From: Craspedostauros australis
Lineage: Eukaryota > Bacillariophyta > Bacillariophyceae > Mastogloiales > Achnanthaceae
Assembly: GCA_026770025.1 (NCBI GenBank)
Contig: JAMXDE010000032.1
Location: 620,001 to 684,000 of the forward strand
Reading direction: 5' to 3'
Length of the DNA stretch: 64,000 nucleotides
The notes under the pieces are model-generated. The model saw only the letters and a list, made by a program, of their open reading frames with translations. It had not been told where the DNA came from and did not search any database. The position numbers and the translations under genes are program-made. This document shows, one piece after another, positions 32,168-42,579 of the stretch (within the stretch, counting starts at the first letter, position 1; each line of letters begins with the position of its first letter).

Positions 32168-33305
32168 CGTGGTCCTCCCATTAGCAGTTACAAGTGTTAT
32201 AGTTATCAACATTCAAAATTCTCTCTGTACATCTACATCTACATCTCATTGATCAGCTAATGGGGTTTGAAATCAAGCTGGATGCACGTGTACCCTACTC
32301 AAATGAACTGCTGCAAGTGACGATGAAGATTCGGTTCAATGGCCAGTCCGCGATGAGATGTACTGAAGAAAGACATCCGTGTTCGGGTTGGCAAAAGAGG
32401 AGCATGTTGTCGCGCGCTTCCGTACCTACTGTCCAGATTCCGCTGTTCCTTCCACAGAACAATTCTCGCCGCGCTGCGACCTCCCTCCGCAGACATGGCA
32501 GACGATGGAGGGAAGGAGACGGCCGAATCCGAACAGGAAACAACGAATCGAGAACACGCAGGGAGCAGTTTCGCAACACCCACACATGCATGCACACATG
32601 TCGGAATTGATGTAGGCTGGACTTGCAGGTGAGATCCTCGGTCGTCGTCAAACGGTGATGTCTGCCAGGTGTCAACAACGCAGGCAGCACCCAGAGAGGG
32701 CATCTGTCTGGAACATTCTCTTGTGCGGAAGAGGTTGACCAAGGGAGTGTGTCGAATTGGTGTGGTCGCAGCCAATTTGATCGTGACCAACTCTCTCAAT
32801 ACTCCACATCGGTGGCATCATGATGCACGTGAGGGATGGCGCTGAGCACTGAACGTCAGTTGACCATGATGATGAGAAGATGTTGCAAGGATGATCGCTG
32901 GTCGGTTCGGAAATGGACCGCTTCAGGTTGATCCATCGGCTGAAGAAAGCAGCTGGCGCAGCGCAAACCTCGTTGGTTTCTCGTGACTCAATGGTGTAGA
33001 GCAGCACCCGCTGTCCATGTCCTCGCATTCGGGATACCATTGCGAGGAGCAATTCTCATCTTGGGGCTGTTGCGATCGAGCCGAAACATCGATGGTGGGC
33101 ATTGGCGATGCCTCAATCTGATTCCATGAACTCACGCACAGATACCATGTCTCATCCGACGCTCCGTTTTTCTGTGCACGCATGCAAATGCCTGTGGAAA
33201 TCCCCCGTCCCAGCCTTTGCACAACGACACGCGCATTGAAATCTCGGGAGAAGACCAGAGCAGGTCACTCTACTTGTGCGCAGCCAGGCAATCAACGAAT
33301 TCAAG
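32168..33305. other. Intergenic, no gene seen
   Basis: Short overlapping frames on both strands only. The right part is the presumed promoter and 5' untranslated region of the cystatin gene. Confidence 0.45.
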
Positions 33306-33587
33306 ATGCCAACCATGGCCGGCGGCTACACCGCAAATGCCAAGCCTGTCACGCCAGAAATTGCGGACCTGGTCGCCAAGCACCGACAAGACGCGGAAAC
33401 AAAACTTGGAGAAACCTTTGATGTATTTGAGGCGGTGGAGTACACGCAACAAGTTGTCGCCGGAATGAATTACAAAGTCAAGGTGAAGATTCGCAAGGAT
33501 GACTCATTCATTGAGGTCGACATCTTTCAAAGTCTGCCATGCAACGGCGGTGACACGAAGCTGAAGAAGGCGACCAAACTCAATTGA
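33306..33587 (+). CDS. Stefin-type cystatin (cysteine protease inhibitor)
   Basis: A 93-residue protein, or 90 from the inner ATG at 33315, which has the better ACCATGG context and gives MAGGY with the early Gly used by stefins. The QVVAG loop (residues about 49-53) is the papain-binding hairpin. The second hairpin position is probably SLPCNGG (about 77-83), where stefins have a Leu-Pro. The core TPEIADLV...FEAVEYTQQVVAGMNYKVKV matches family 1 cystatins, and the length is typical. There is no signal peptide, so it likely acts in the cytosol on papain-like proteases. It converges on the next minus-strand gene. Confidence 0.88.
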   Translation: MPTMAGGYTANAKPVTPEIADLVAKHRQDAETKLGETFDVFEAVEYTQQVVAGMNYKVKVKIRKDDSFIEVDIFQSLPCNGGDTKLKKATKLN

Positions 33588-33788
33588 CGGTGAACAGATC
33601 AAAGACTCGCCTTCATCGTTTGCAAGACGGAATGTGATTCATCACGAGACTGGTCATTGACTGCTGCTACAACGTAATAGCGTACACTATGAAAATGCTT
33701 CACAACTGCTCCCATTTGCTCTATTGGCACACGTACTTTGCTGAGCCGTCATTATATGTTGCAGCACACTTGCTGGAAGCGGCATTCT

Positions 33789-35183
33789 TTATTCACCACC
33801 GTTCTGCTCTTCGCACCAAATGCTCCCAACCCTCTCCAACGATTTTCTGCACACAGGCCAAGGCAGATGCCCAACCCCATGTACCTTGCGCAAGAAAGAG
33901 AGCGCAGTTGGCTCGCATATATCCAGACCAGCATTGCGTTTGCTTTGCACGTTGCCCCGCAGTCCATTGACGTAGTGAATGCTTGGCATGGCCTTGCCGC
34001 GCTCGATGGCCGTGCGGACACCATGAAACCAAATCCCGCATCTCGTGAAATCCGAACGACAAAAGTACATGAACCAATACCACGCCTTGCCCTGTCGGTA
34101 TGACAATTGGAAGCAAACGAGTTGACGTGGATCCCCGTCGACGTAGTACAAATCCAAAACGGCAAACGGCGTCATGAACACCACCAAAAACCTCTCCACA
34201 AAGCAAGACAGCACCTCCATGAAGGACACCGCGTCCTCCGAATCCTGCTGACACATGCGGCGTTGGTGCTGCCAAAGGATCGGCACGATCTGCGACAGCT
34301 GCAACGATGACTCGCTGTACTGCCATTCATGATGAATGCGCGCTCGTTGGAAGGTCCGCTTCATCTGCTGCTGTCGTCGTCGCAGATTTCGACGTCGTTT
34401 GCCATTGCCATGCGATGATTCATTTGTCGGCGAACTCTGTGATCGCGATGGTAACAGCGGCGTTCGTAGACCTGCTGTGTGTGCGGTATCGTTGGCGGAT
34501 GATCCCGATGTTGTTGGCGGCGGCGGCAGCGGCACACTGTTGCGTGTTCCTCCCGTATTGGATGATGGTGCGTTGGGCGTTTCATTCGCATTCGCATTAT
34601 TGGGATTGGCAGTGCGGACAGGAAGGCACATGGTCTCCTTGCCATCTCGTATGGACTCCATCATGACTAGCCACACGACGATCGGCATCAGAAAGAACCG
34701 GATTGGCAATACGGTCGTTCGCATGATCCGTAGGTACATGACGTTGTACCAAACCAGAACCATATGGATGACTTGCACGGCTGCGAGCAATGCCAGGTTG
34801 ATGGTCCACAGAAAAACCGTTTCGGAAGCAAGTGACGATGTCCAGCGATGCATCCCTCCCTCAATTCCCTGCCGTTGTCCATCATCGTTGTCGCTGTCGT
34901 GATGCCCGACCAACATCCAATCCTCGTTGACGGAACGGACGATGAAGAAGATCAGGATTGGCAACAACGCAATGCCGATGACCAAGCCAACGCCAAACAG
35001 GATGACCGTGGCGGTTGCGAGACCCAGCCACGCGGATTGCAGCAGCGACAGCGGCGCTTCGTTGGAAGTCGCTTGCACTTCCGATGTCGGCGATGGATTC
35101 GAGGATGACGGATCCTGTTCGTTGGGTTGGCCGCGTTGCAGTCCGCCACCATGGGCGTCGTTGCGATGATCTACGGTCGGCAT
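33789..35183 (-). CDS. Multi-pass membrane protein, unrecognised
   Basis: A 464-residue protein. The N-terminus is polar. Hydrophobic segments lie at about 50-84 (possibly two helices), 122-148, 157-176 and 329-347. Between them is a low-complexity Asn/Ser/Pro region (190-262) and a strongly basic patch (KRRRNLRRRQQQMKR, 262-276). A conserved-looking module follows, rich in aromatic residues and Cys (LDLYYVDGDPRQLVCFQLSY to IHYVNGLRG, about 344-410). The last 40 residues are Cys-rich and may be read-through past a true end or intron. I do not recognise the family. Topology suggests an organelle or plasma membrane protein. Confidence 0.55.
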   Translation of the reverse strand: MPTVDHRNDAHGGGLQRGQPNEQDPSSSNPSPTSEVQATSNEAPLSLLQSAWLGLATATVILFGVGLVIGIALLPILIFFIVRSVNEDWMLVGHHDSDNDDGQRQGIEGGMHRWTSSLASETVFLWTINLALLAAVQVIHMVLVWYNVMYLRIMRTTVLPIRFFLMPIVVWLVMMESIRDGKETMCLPVRTANPNNANANETPNAPSSNTGGTRNSVPLPPPPTTSGSSANDTAHTAGLRTPLLPSRSQSSPTNESSHGNGKRRRNLRRRQQQMKRTFQRARIHHEWQYSESSLQLSQIVPILWQHQRRMCQQDSEDAVSFMEVLSCFVERFLVVFMTPFAVLDLYYVDGDPRQLVCFQLSYRQGKAWYWFMYFCRSDFTRCGIWFHGVRTAIERGKAMPSIHYVNGLRGNVQSKRNAGLDICEPTALSFLRKVHGVGHLPWPVCRKSLERVGSIWCEEQNGGE

Positions 35184-35912
35184 GTTCGGGCAGCCACTGT
35201 TCGCATGGAGTATTACAGAATATTATGCGAGCTAACCGTGGACGGCAATCAGAGAATGCTAATGGTGCGCTTTGCTTCTCACGATCGTGTGAATGAAGGA
35301 ATGGGAGCACTTGATGGACAACCGAAGTGATGCGAGTCTGTGAGTGAGTGTGTATGTATGGACAGATGCTCTTGTGATGGAAGCTTGTGCAGAGGATACA
35401 CACCATGATGGTCAGTCACTTTGTTGTTGCCGTCCAAGAAAGAAGGAAAAGAAGCGAAACGAAAAAGAACGATGTGACGTCACACGGTTGAGCTTCGCCT
35501 GATGCTTGATTCATGCGATTAATCCAGATGCTCTAGCCTGCGTGGGAGTAGATGCAATGGGATATTGGAAGACTTCAGAGTCGATACTATTACAATGTTA
35601 GAGTACGCAACGAGAAACTCCACACAGGAACCATGATGGATTGGAATGAATTCAGTTTACTTGCCCACGACACGAATCGCCAGTCTCGCGATATGCGAGA
35701 TGCGATGGGATGCAATTGCTCCACTCGTTTTGAACGAAGTCAACTCGACCGAGAACAATCGCACTTCGGCTTTCGTAGCGCTTCACCTTGTACAAATAAT
35801 CCACTACCCCCTGTCCTTGCGTCCTAATACTCGTCTTCAGTGCGACGCCTTGTGGTTCATTGCGCAAGCCTGCCAAATCACTCGCATTGAGCCACCCAAA
35901 CATCATTCTCGT
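35184..35912. other. Intergenic, no gene seen
   Basis: A 5' flank of the membrane protein gene and 3' flank of the SET gene. Frames on the plus strand here run antisense into the SET gene and are shadows. Confidence 0.5.
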
Positions 35913-37154
35913 TCACATCCCCGCCAGATACTCCGACAACAAGGTGAACGCCGTCACGTACGCCCCATGCAATTCCCAAATGGCATTCCACTCCCCCTTC
36001 GGAACATGCTTGGGATGCGGCCCCTCCGCAAATTCCTGCAATCCCCTCAATTCGTCCTCCACGAACGCCACGATACCTTCCATCGATCCGCCAGCATGCA
36101 GAACGATCTCCATGTCTTCCGTCACGTCAAAGATCAACCGCCCATACAACAACACGAACCGCTGCGGATACGCCTCGACGAATCCATAATCGCGAAAGAG
36201 ATGCGGCGTGCCGAAGGTCCAGTGCCGTCCGCCGCACGCCGTGCATTGATTGTAGCTCGTCGTGATTTCGTCGCCATCCCGAATCTGCCGCGCCGCGACG
36301 ATACGAAAGAACGTCTCGTCATGCCGCGTGTTGAGACGACGCCCGTTGGCGTGACTCAGCAGATCGTAGAGCGGCACCATGACGATATCGTCGGCGCGCG
36401 ATGTGACGAGTTGCCACGCGGCTTCGGAATGCCCGCAGAGTTCCACGACATCGCAATGACGCTCGAGGTCGTAGTCGGCCGGAACGAGGGTCTCGGCGGC
36501 GAGCTGGTGCATCATTTCCTTGCCTTGTCGCGACCACAGGGCGGGCAGGAATCCGGGTTGATGCGACGCGCGCAGGTATCTGTCGTAGGGTGTGCGCGGG
36601 TTGTGGAGTGCGTCATGGACGGTCTGCAGGATGCCGCAGTACTCGTGGTCGGGGTTCGTGTGGGCGGTTGTCGTTGTGTTGGGTTGGAGGATAATCTCCG
36701 ATGGGATCGTGAACAAGACCTCGTCCTCGTCGATGTCCTGCGTGGCGAAGACGCCGAAGGATGCGTGCGTGGCGGCAGTATGGCGTCGCACCGCGATCTT
36801 GTCGGAGATGTACGATCCCGGAGTGGAGCGGATCCATTGCATCATGTCTTCGACCAGTCCTTCCATGTGGTCGTTGTTGTCTTGGCTGCTGCCATGAATC
36901 TCGCCATTCTGTGGCCGTCCTTCATCTGCGAGAATATGACAGACATCCGAGGACAGCTTGCCTGTTGCATGAGGATGGATGATCGGTTCAGTTTGGATGT
37001 TGGCGTGGATGACATCAGCAGCGCAGTTGTCCGCCAATGCTGCTGATTTCAACGGAAGATCCGATGCCCCGCAACACGACACATTGATCCAAAGCATCCA
37101 CGCGATGGATGAGGGCAGCAGAATCGAAAGACGGAAACGAGCCTTGATCGACAT
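35913..37154 (-). CDS. SET-domain protein with N-terminal signal or anchor
   Basis: A 413-residue protein. Residues about 8-28 are hydrophobic, followed by Cys and small residues, as in a signal peptide or anchor. The SET domain spans about 128-305. It starts with THASFGVFATQDIDEDEVLFTIP, has a split middle insert, then VPLYDLLSHANGR (260-271; here DLLSH replaces the usual DxxNH) and ends in ITTSYNQC with the conserved Tyr (301). This is the SETD3/RuBisCO-methyltransferase branch of lysine or histidine methyltransferases, which use S-adenosylmethionine. The altered Asn-His motif could weaken cofactor binding. The leader suggests plastid or secretory routing rather than a nuclear histone role. 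Confidence 0.72.
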   Translation of the reverse strand: MSIKARFRLSILLPSSIAWMLWINVSCCGASDLPLKSAALADNCAADVIHANIQTEPIIHPHATGKLSSDVCHILADEGRPQNGEIHGSSQDNNDHMEGLVEDMMQWIRSTPGSYISDKIAVRRHTAATHASFGVFATQDIDEDEVLFTIPSEIILQPNTTTTAHTNPDHEYCGILQTVHDALHNPRTPYDRYLRASHQPGFLPALWSRQGKEMMHQLAAETLVPADYDLERHCDVVELCGHSEAAWQLVTSRADDIVMVPLYDLLSHANGRRLNTRHDETFFRIVAARQIRDGDEITTSYNQCTACGGRHWTFGTPHLFRDYGFVEAYPQRFVLLYGRLIFDVTEDMEIVLHAGGSMEGIVAFVEDELRGLQEFAEGPHPKHVPKGEWNAIWELHGAYVTAFTLLSEYLAGM

Positions 37155-38685
37155 CTTGCTTGCATGGAGTGACTGGGTGAGTCATTCAGTGGCGTTCTTG
37201 TGATTATGCAAGGCACGGCACCTGAGAGGAAGCCTATGATACTCTATGACTGTTGCCTCTCAAGCAGCGCACGATCTCCAGCCAGCAAGAAAAGAAGCAA
37301 GAAGGAACCGATCCGCTTCCGTTGTTGTTGTTGTGGATGGATCTGTGATTCGTGGCGCCAATCGTTGGCGGGATTGACCACCTTCTTCTCGTGACAGTCG
37401 CCAAAAAGAACAATTCCATTCGATGGAGTCCATTTCATGACTAGAAGAGGAAGAAAAATTCGCGACTTGCGCCAAAAAAGGCACTTCGGAATTTCTCCGT
37501 TACTTGTGGTGCCTCATGTCGAAGGGCAGTGTCGTGGTTGTTGTGTGGTACAAGATGAATCTTGTTGTTGTGGGACGCGTGTTGTGGTGACGTGCTGCGT
37601 GTGATGAGAATGGATGGAGGACGGCACGAACAGAACATCTCCCTATCTCGGCCAACTGAATAGAGCCTGAACGATCGTTTACTATGCTATATACATTCTG
37701 TAGCCAGCCCTCTGTTGACGCATCCCATGTTGTGCAACCTCAAAAGTTCGGCGACAACGCGATCGATTGAGAGAAAACGTGAGAATGGACTAAATCGTGG
37801 AGGAGGCGGCGACCATAGTTATCCCCCGTTCCGTTGTGTATTACACCGGGCGAGTCGATCCCGCCAATTCGTTCATTTATGGCTGATTTTGTTCGTGATG
37901 TGACTCGGATTTGTGTCGTCGCGCAACAAAAAAGGACATACGATCATCACACACAAGGCCTTCTTGTCCATCGTTGTTGTCGTGGCTGTTGTTGGAACTG
38001 CAAAAGGAATGGAAAGAGGCACACAAACGCGGAGCGGCGGTGCAAAAGAGGAACGGAGCAAACACGAGCAACGCGAGAAGATCGCAAAGTGCTGATACCG
38101 AAAGTGTAACAACAACAACGAGCACAAGCACAACAACATCAACATCAACAAACACAACAACACTCAAACCCATGGTCACACACAGAGACAGAGACGTTGA
38201 AAGTTGAACAAGAGCGACGCAAAACGGAACGAACCAAAGGAGTGGAGAAGCCGAGCACAATCCATTCCAACCACAACCATTGCGGCATCGGAAAGACGCG
38301 AACATACCTCCATCGCTTGTGCCTGGGAATACGGAAGCCATCGCAACAACAAGTCAGCACTCGATCTGCTATTCTTATCCGCACTACAAGATTGCTCGCA
38401 GAGAAGAATACGACCGCGAGTGCGAATGCTATTATAATCGTATTCTATTATACAATAGCACAATAGCGCAATAGCACAATAGCGCAATAGGCTGAAGTCA
38501 GACCAACCTTTGTGACCCATCACAAAAGCCCGCTCGGAGTTACACCAACAAAGCATTCGTGCGAGTATCATATTATACATCGCAACTCCATTCCCTGCGG
38601 AACACACGACAGCAGAGGCACTGCCGCGCTCCTTCCATTCGTAGCATCAGCGTGCGCACGAGGCACCGCAGATCCGAAAGGAGTC
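37155..38685. other. Intergenic with 8-bp tandem repeat
   Basis: A region of 1.5 kb without a convincing gene. It has CAA-rich sequence (38107-38162) and a tandem array of the 8-mer CAATAGCR (38453-38490) upstream of the surface-protein gene. All ORFs are short and overlapping. Confidence 0.5.
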
Positions 38686-41600
38686 ATGACCGCCATGGCG
38701 TCTGCATCCGCTTCAAGCCATCGGCAACAGCAGAAGCAACAGCAAAGACGGAAGTGCAGAGGAAGGAGGAGAAGAACGCTGGCTGCGCCATCGCTTGCGC
38801 CATCGCTCGTGTCGTCGATGCCGATGTTGCTGCTGTGGACACTGTTCGTTGGGATCAATCTCAAAGCATCTCCCAACAGCGTTCTATTCTGCGAAGCATC
38901 GACCAACGCCACATCGTCAGCTCCATCGGCATCACCTTCCTTGAGGACTTCGCAGCCAACCGCAGTCCCAACATCATTGGCAGACGCAACCATGAACGTC
39001 ACTTCGCCGCCGTCGGTCGTTCGCAACATCTTCGATCAGGACAACAGCAACAGCAACGCCACGCAGCACAACAACAGCACCACCGACAAACCTTCGCAGG
39101 CACCAACCATCGACCCCCTCTCCACCAGACAAACCACGGAGGCGCCCACAAGGATCGATGACGGCTTCACCCTACTTAACGGCAACGTCTCCGAGGCGCC
39201 AACCAGCGAGGGCAACATCTTCAATCCCGGAACAACCTCGGCACCATCCGCATCACCATCGGAAGCCACAATGGGATGCTGCTCCCGCAACTGGCGCGAC
39301 TGCGATGCCGGCGACTGCGGCAACTCGGAGGCCGCCTGCGACACCTGCTCCGATGCATCCGTCATCTGGCTTGTCAACGGCACGCTGCCCAGCGATTCTT
39401 GCATCGTCCGCGGCGGCGACTGTTCCGAAGACATCAACGGATGCTGCGGTGGCAGCGTGGGATTGTGTTTTGCAAGTCCCGGAGCTGGCAGGACCTGCGT
39501 GCATCCTCTCGATTTCATCATCACGGCGCCGCCGGCCACGCCTCCACCCACGATCGATCCCTCTTCCATCGTCAGTCCGTCGCCGTCCTTCATGCCCAGC
39601 GCCACGCCGTCGATGCGACCCAGCGCCACGCCGTCGCACCAGCCCAGTTACGCGCCCAGCGTTGCACCATCGTTGCGGCCCAGCGCGGTCCCGACGAACG
39701 CGCCCAGTATCGTGCCGACGGAACTTCCCTTCATCGCGACGCCGTTTCCCACCGAGACGAAGAACACGCAACTCTCCGACGGCGATGACAGCAGCGACGA
39801 CGCTTTCTCCACCGGCATCATCGCGGCCATCGCCGGTATGTCCGTCGTCCTTCTTCTGCTGTGCTGCTTCTTCTGTTACGTCCTCAATCTCTACTTCCAT
39901 TCGGTCGATCGTCTCGACGACAGCGACGACGACGACGATGTCGAAAAGGGCAAGCGCGGCGATCAGTTCGAAGATGAACCTGCGGGCAAGTCCAATCATC
40001 AACAATCCTCCGGCAGCGACACGGACGACGATGGCAGTTCCCACAGCGACGATTTGCAAGGCGAAAGAAAATCCCTCATCGACAACAAGAAAGATCTCAG
40101 CGTCATTGACGAGATGAGCAACGAGGATATGACGGACGACGAGTTGTTAAGACTCAAGGAAGACTTTGAAGATGAATACGATGAAAAGACCGATGACAAC
40201 GCGTTGGGTCCCATGGTCGATGATCCAGATGATCCCTACGCGTGGGGACGTAGGGATCCTGCGCCCATGGAGTCGACGCCGCCCGTCACGCCCGTGCCAG
40301 CACCCAAACAAAGGGCGGTGCAACCGGATCCATCGCCTTCCGTGACCAACACCAGCTACGTCGATCTCATGGACGAGCGGCCCAAGTTGCCGGATCCCAG
40401 CGAGCGGGGTTTGTCGGGTCTCGACGATGCTTACGACGAAGACGATAGCTCGGTGGAGGATCTCTACGATCAATACAACGACGTCAAGAAGGATGACGCC
40501 AAGCAACCGGATCCCAGCGAGCGTGGTCTGTCGGGTGTCGACAACGATGTCACGCAGGATCCCAGCAGCTGCAGCATCCAACTCACGCCGCAATCGCCCT
40601 TCGGCGTGGATCTCTCCAAATCTTCGCCACACGCAAGCGAACGCGATCGCCAAGACCTCGACAAGATGTCGACCGATCAAAAGAAGGCAGCGCTGGATTC
40701 CAAGATGCTGCGGTTGATGGAATTGAGTCAAGGTTCGTTGCATGTGCCCGATGAAGAAGTGAAGCCGCGTGAAAAGAAGGAACCGGATGCGCCGGCGACG
40801 ACGTTGGCATCCGTGGGGAATGAACCCACGAAGGCGGCAAAGGCATCATCGCCGTCCAAGGTTTCTCCAAAGCAAGAGGAGCCAAAGAAGGAAGAGCCAA
40901 AGAAGGACTCACCACAGAAACCAACACAGGAAGAGGAGGAAGAGATTCATGTAGAACCGGAGGAACCAGCCGCACCGGAGGAACCAGAGCCGGTGGAAGC
41001 CTTGGATTCGCTGTCAAGAGCGGTGCGGGCGCTGCAGGATAAGGTGGATGCTGCGCCAGATGTCGCGGAGCAGAGCGTCGTCCGAACACCGTCGATGGAG
41101 AAGCCTGGCGAGCCGGAACTTGCTGTGGCGGAACCAGAAGATGGTCTTGCACGGGAGATCAAGGGAAGTTTGAAGCCACCACCACCGGGTAGTTCGGCAG
41201 AGGCACCAGCACCAGTATCAAAGCATTCCGATGGCGACGATGATGAATCCACTGTGAGAGAAGAGGTCGAAGCGCTGGCCTTGATGGTGGATTCAACAAA
41301 GAAGGACTTCATCCGCCAACGTCTCGCCGAGTCCAAGCAAGAGGAAGACGACGATCCGGAAGCAGACACGAAGAGCAGCAAGTTCACCAAGGCACCGCTG
41401 GCAGATCGCCTGAAGGCGTGGGAGAGCAGGATCGCATCGGTGTCCAATCAGATTGACAAGAATCCGTCCAAGAGCCCAAACCTTTCGCCCAAACCGCTGT
41501 TGCCAAAGCAGTACCTGGCTTCGTCGCCACGAAGCAATCCGCCACCGCCGTACATGCCCACAGCCAGTCCTGAAAAGGAAGAGCCGAAGCCACCGACGAT

Positions 41601-41997
41601 CACGAAGCAGATGGACAGCCTGACAAACAGGATCAAGGCCTTGAGCAACCTCGTCGATTCGCAGCACAGCGCCAACGTGGCAAAGAGGCAGGAGCCAGAA
41701 CCAAAGCAGAGAGATGCGCCGGCGACGGATGGCAGCGACAGCGATGGCGAATTCGCATCCGAAAAACCCGATGCAACACCCGCGGCTCGCCCTGCGCCAA
41801 GTCCCAAGAGCAGCAGTGACGATGACAAAGCACCCGAGATTCCACCCGAATCCTCCAAATCCTTCGACAGCGTCGACACCAATTCGATCGACTTCGACAC
41901 GGACGATGGCGATGACGACGGCGACGACTGGTCCAGCGGATCCAGCTCCATTGAGGATTATGACTTTTCCGCCGTGAAACCACCGAGTTTCCGATAG
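38686..41997 (+). CDS. Single-pass surface protein with Ser/Pro repeats, cysteine module and acidic tail
   Basis: 1103 residues from the ATG at 38686; an ATG three codons later (GCCATGG) is an alternative. A basic start leads to a signal peptide or anchor (MLLLWTLFVGINL). The outer part is Ser/Thr/Pro/Asn-rich with many N-glycosylation sites. A cysteine module (about 196-276; GCCSRNWRDCDAGDCG) resembles Cys modules of diatom wall-related proteins. Then PSxxPS repeats (PSATPSMRPSATPSHQPS) lead to one membrane helix (about 376-405). The long tail (406-1103) is acidic, with a duplicated motif PDPSERGLSG, Lys/Glu-rich stretches and repeated segments of the form DSLxxRxKALSNLVDS. Ser/Pro repeats are common in diatoms and likely heavily glycosylated. 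A cell-surface or frustule-associated role is inference. Confidence 0.75.
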   Translation: MTAMASASASSHRQQQKQQQRRKCRGRRRRTLAAPSLAPSLVSSMPMLLLWTLFVGINLKASPNSVLFCEASTNATSSAPSASPSLRTSQPTAVPTSLADATMNVTSPPSVVRNIFDQDNSNSNATQHNNSTTDKPSQAPTIDPLSTRQTTEAPTRIDDGFTLLNGNVSEAPTSEGNIFNPGTTSAPSASPSEATMGCCSRNWRDCDAGDCGNSEAACDTCSDASVIWLVNGTLPSDSCIVRGGDCSEDINGCCGGSVGLCFASPGAGRTCVHPLDFIITAPPATPPPTIDPSSIVSPSPSFMPSATPSMRPSATPSHQPSYAPSVAPSLRPSAVPTNAPSIVPTELPFIATPFPTETKNTQLSDGDDSSDDAFSTGIIAAIAGMSVVLLLLCCFFCYVLNLYFHSVDRLDDSDDDDDVEKGKRGDQFEDEPAGKSNHQQSSGSDTDDDGSSHSDDLQGERKSLIDNKKDLSVIDEMSNEDMTDDELLRLKEDFEDEYDEKTDDNALGPMVDDPDDPYAWGRRDPAPMESTPPVTPVPAPKQRAVQPDPSPSVTNTSYVDLMDERPKLPDPSERGLSGLDDAYDEDDSSVEDLYDQYNDVKKDDAKQPDPSERGLSGVDNDVTQDPSSCSIQLTPQSPFGVDLSKSSPHASERDRQDLDKMSTDQKKAALDSKMLRLMELSQGSLHVPDEEVKPREKKEPDAPATTLASVGNEPTKAAKASSPSKVSPKQEEPKKEEPKKDSPQKPTQEEEEEIHVEPEEPAAPEEPEPVEALDSLSRAVRALQDKVDAAPDVAEQSVVRTPSMEKPGEPELAVAEPEDGLAREIKGSLKPPPPGSSAEAPAPVSKHSDGDDDESTVREEVEALALMVDSTKKDFIRQRLAESKQEEDDDPEADTKSSKFTKAPLADRLKAWESRIASVSNQIDKNPSKSPNLSPKPLLPKQYLASSPRSNPPPPYMPTASPEKEEPKPPTITKQMDSLTNRIKALSNLVDSQHSANVAKRQEPEPKQRDAPATDGSDSDGEFASEKPDATPAARPAPSPKSSSDDDKAPEIPPESSKSFDSVDTNSIDFDTDDGDDDGDDWSSGSSSIEDYDFSAVKPPSFR

Positions 41998-42579
41998 ATC
42001 GTCGGATGGTGACACAATGGAGTTGGCACACTGCCAATACGAACGTCGCACATCACTGCAACAAGTGTAGAATAGATTGCTCTAGAATACTTGAAAGAAC
42101 GTACTGTTGTTGTTAGCAAGTACATTGATGCCTTCTGATACGCACTACGTACTATTGGACTCTGCAGCCGAGATCAGGCCGTTCGGTGGCACGATTAGAG
42201 TGGTTGGTCCACGCGCCAACCCTTGGTCAACATTCGTCTAGTTTTGATGGGTACTCTACATAATAGTACCTAAATAGACCTTTACTGCTTCTAGTCCATG
42301 GAGTCGTAAACGAAAGTGGCGCGAAACTTTGTCCATGCCGAAAGATGCAGCCAACAAGAAGCTCAAAACAACAGCGACAAAGTCGGAACGCGCCACCGCC
42401 GTCGTCCTCCAACTTCATTTTTGGGATGGAAAGCATCCACCACAACAAGAGATCCCTCCCCAAGCATCACCACAATCCAGAACAAGAACAACAAGAACAA
42501 CAAGAGCAACCACTCCTCCTTCTATTCCCCCATCCCTTTCTCAACCCCAACACGCCACCCACCGAACAAGACCACGACA
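41998..42579. other. Intergenic
   Basis: A 3' flank of the surface-protein gene and 5' flank of RAD9. An in-frame ATG at 42316 would add 88 unsupported low-complexity residues to RAD9, so I treat that part as untranslated. Confidence 0.5.

Noticed and set aside
39253-40059. Minus-strand frame of 268 residues within the surface-protein gene
   Set aside because: Antisense shadow in GC-rich coding sequence, Arg/Gly/Val-rich without domain features.
42316-42579. 88-residue N-terminal extension of RAD9
   Set aside because: The extension is low-complexity Asn/Lys/Thr/Pro and the clamp fold begins exactly at the inner ATG.
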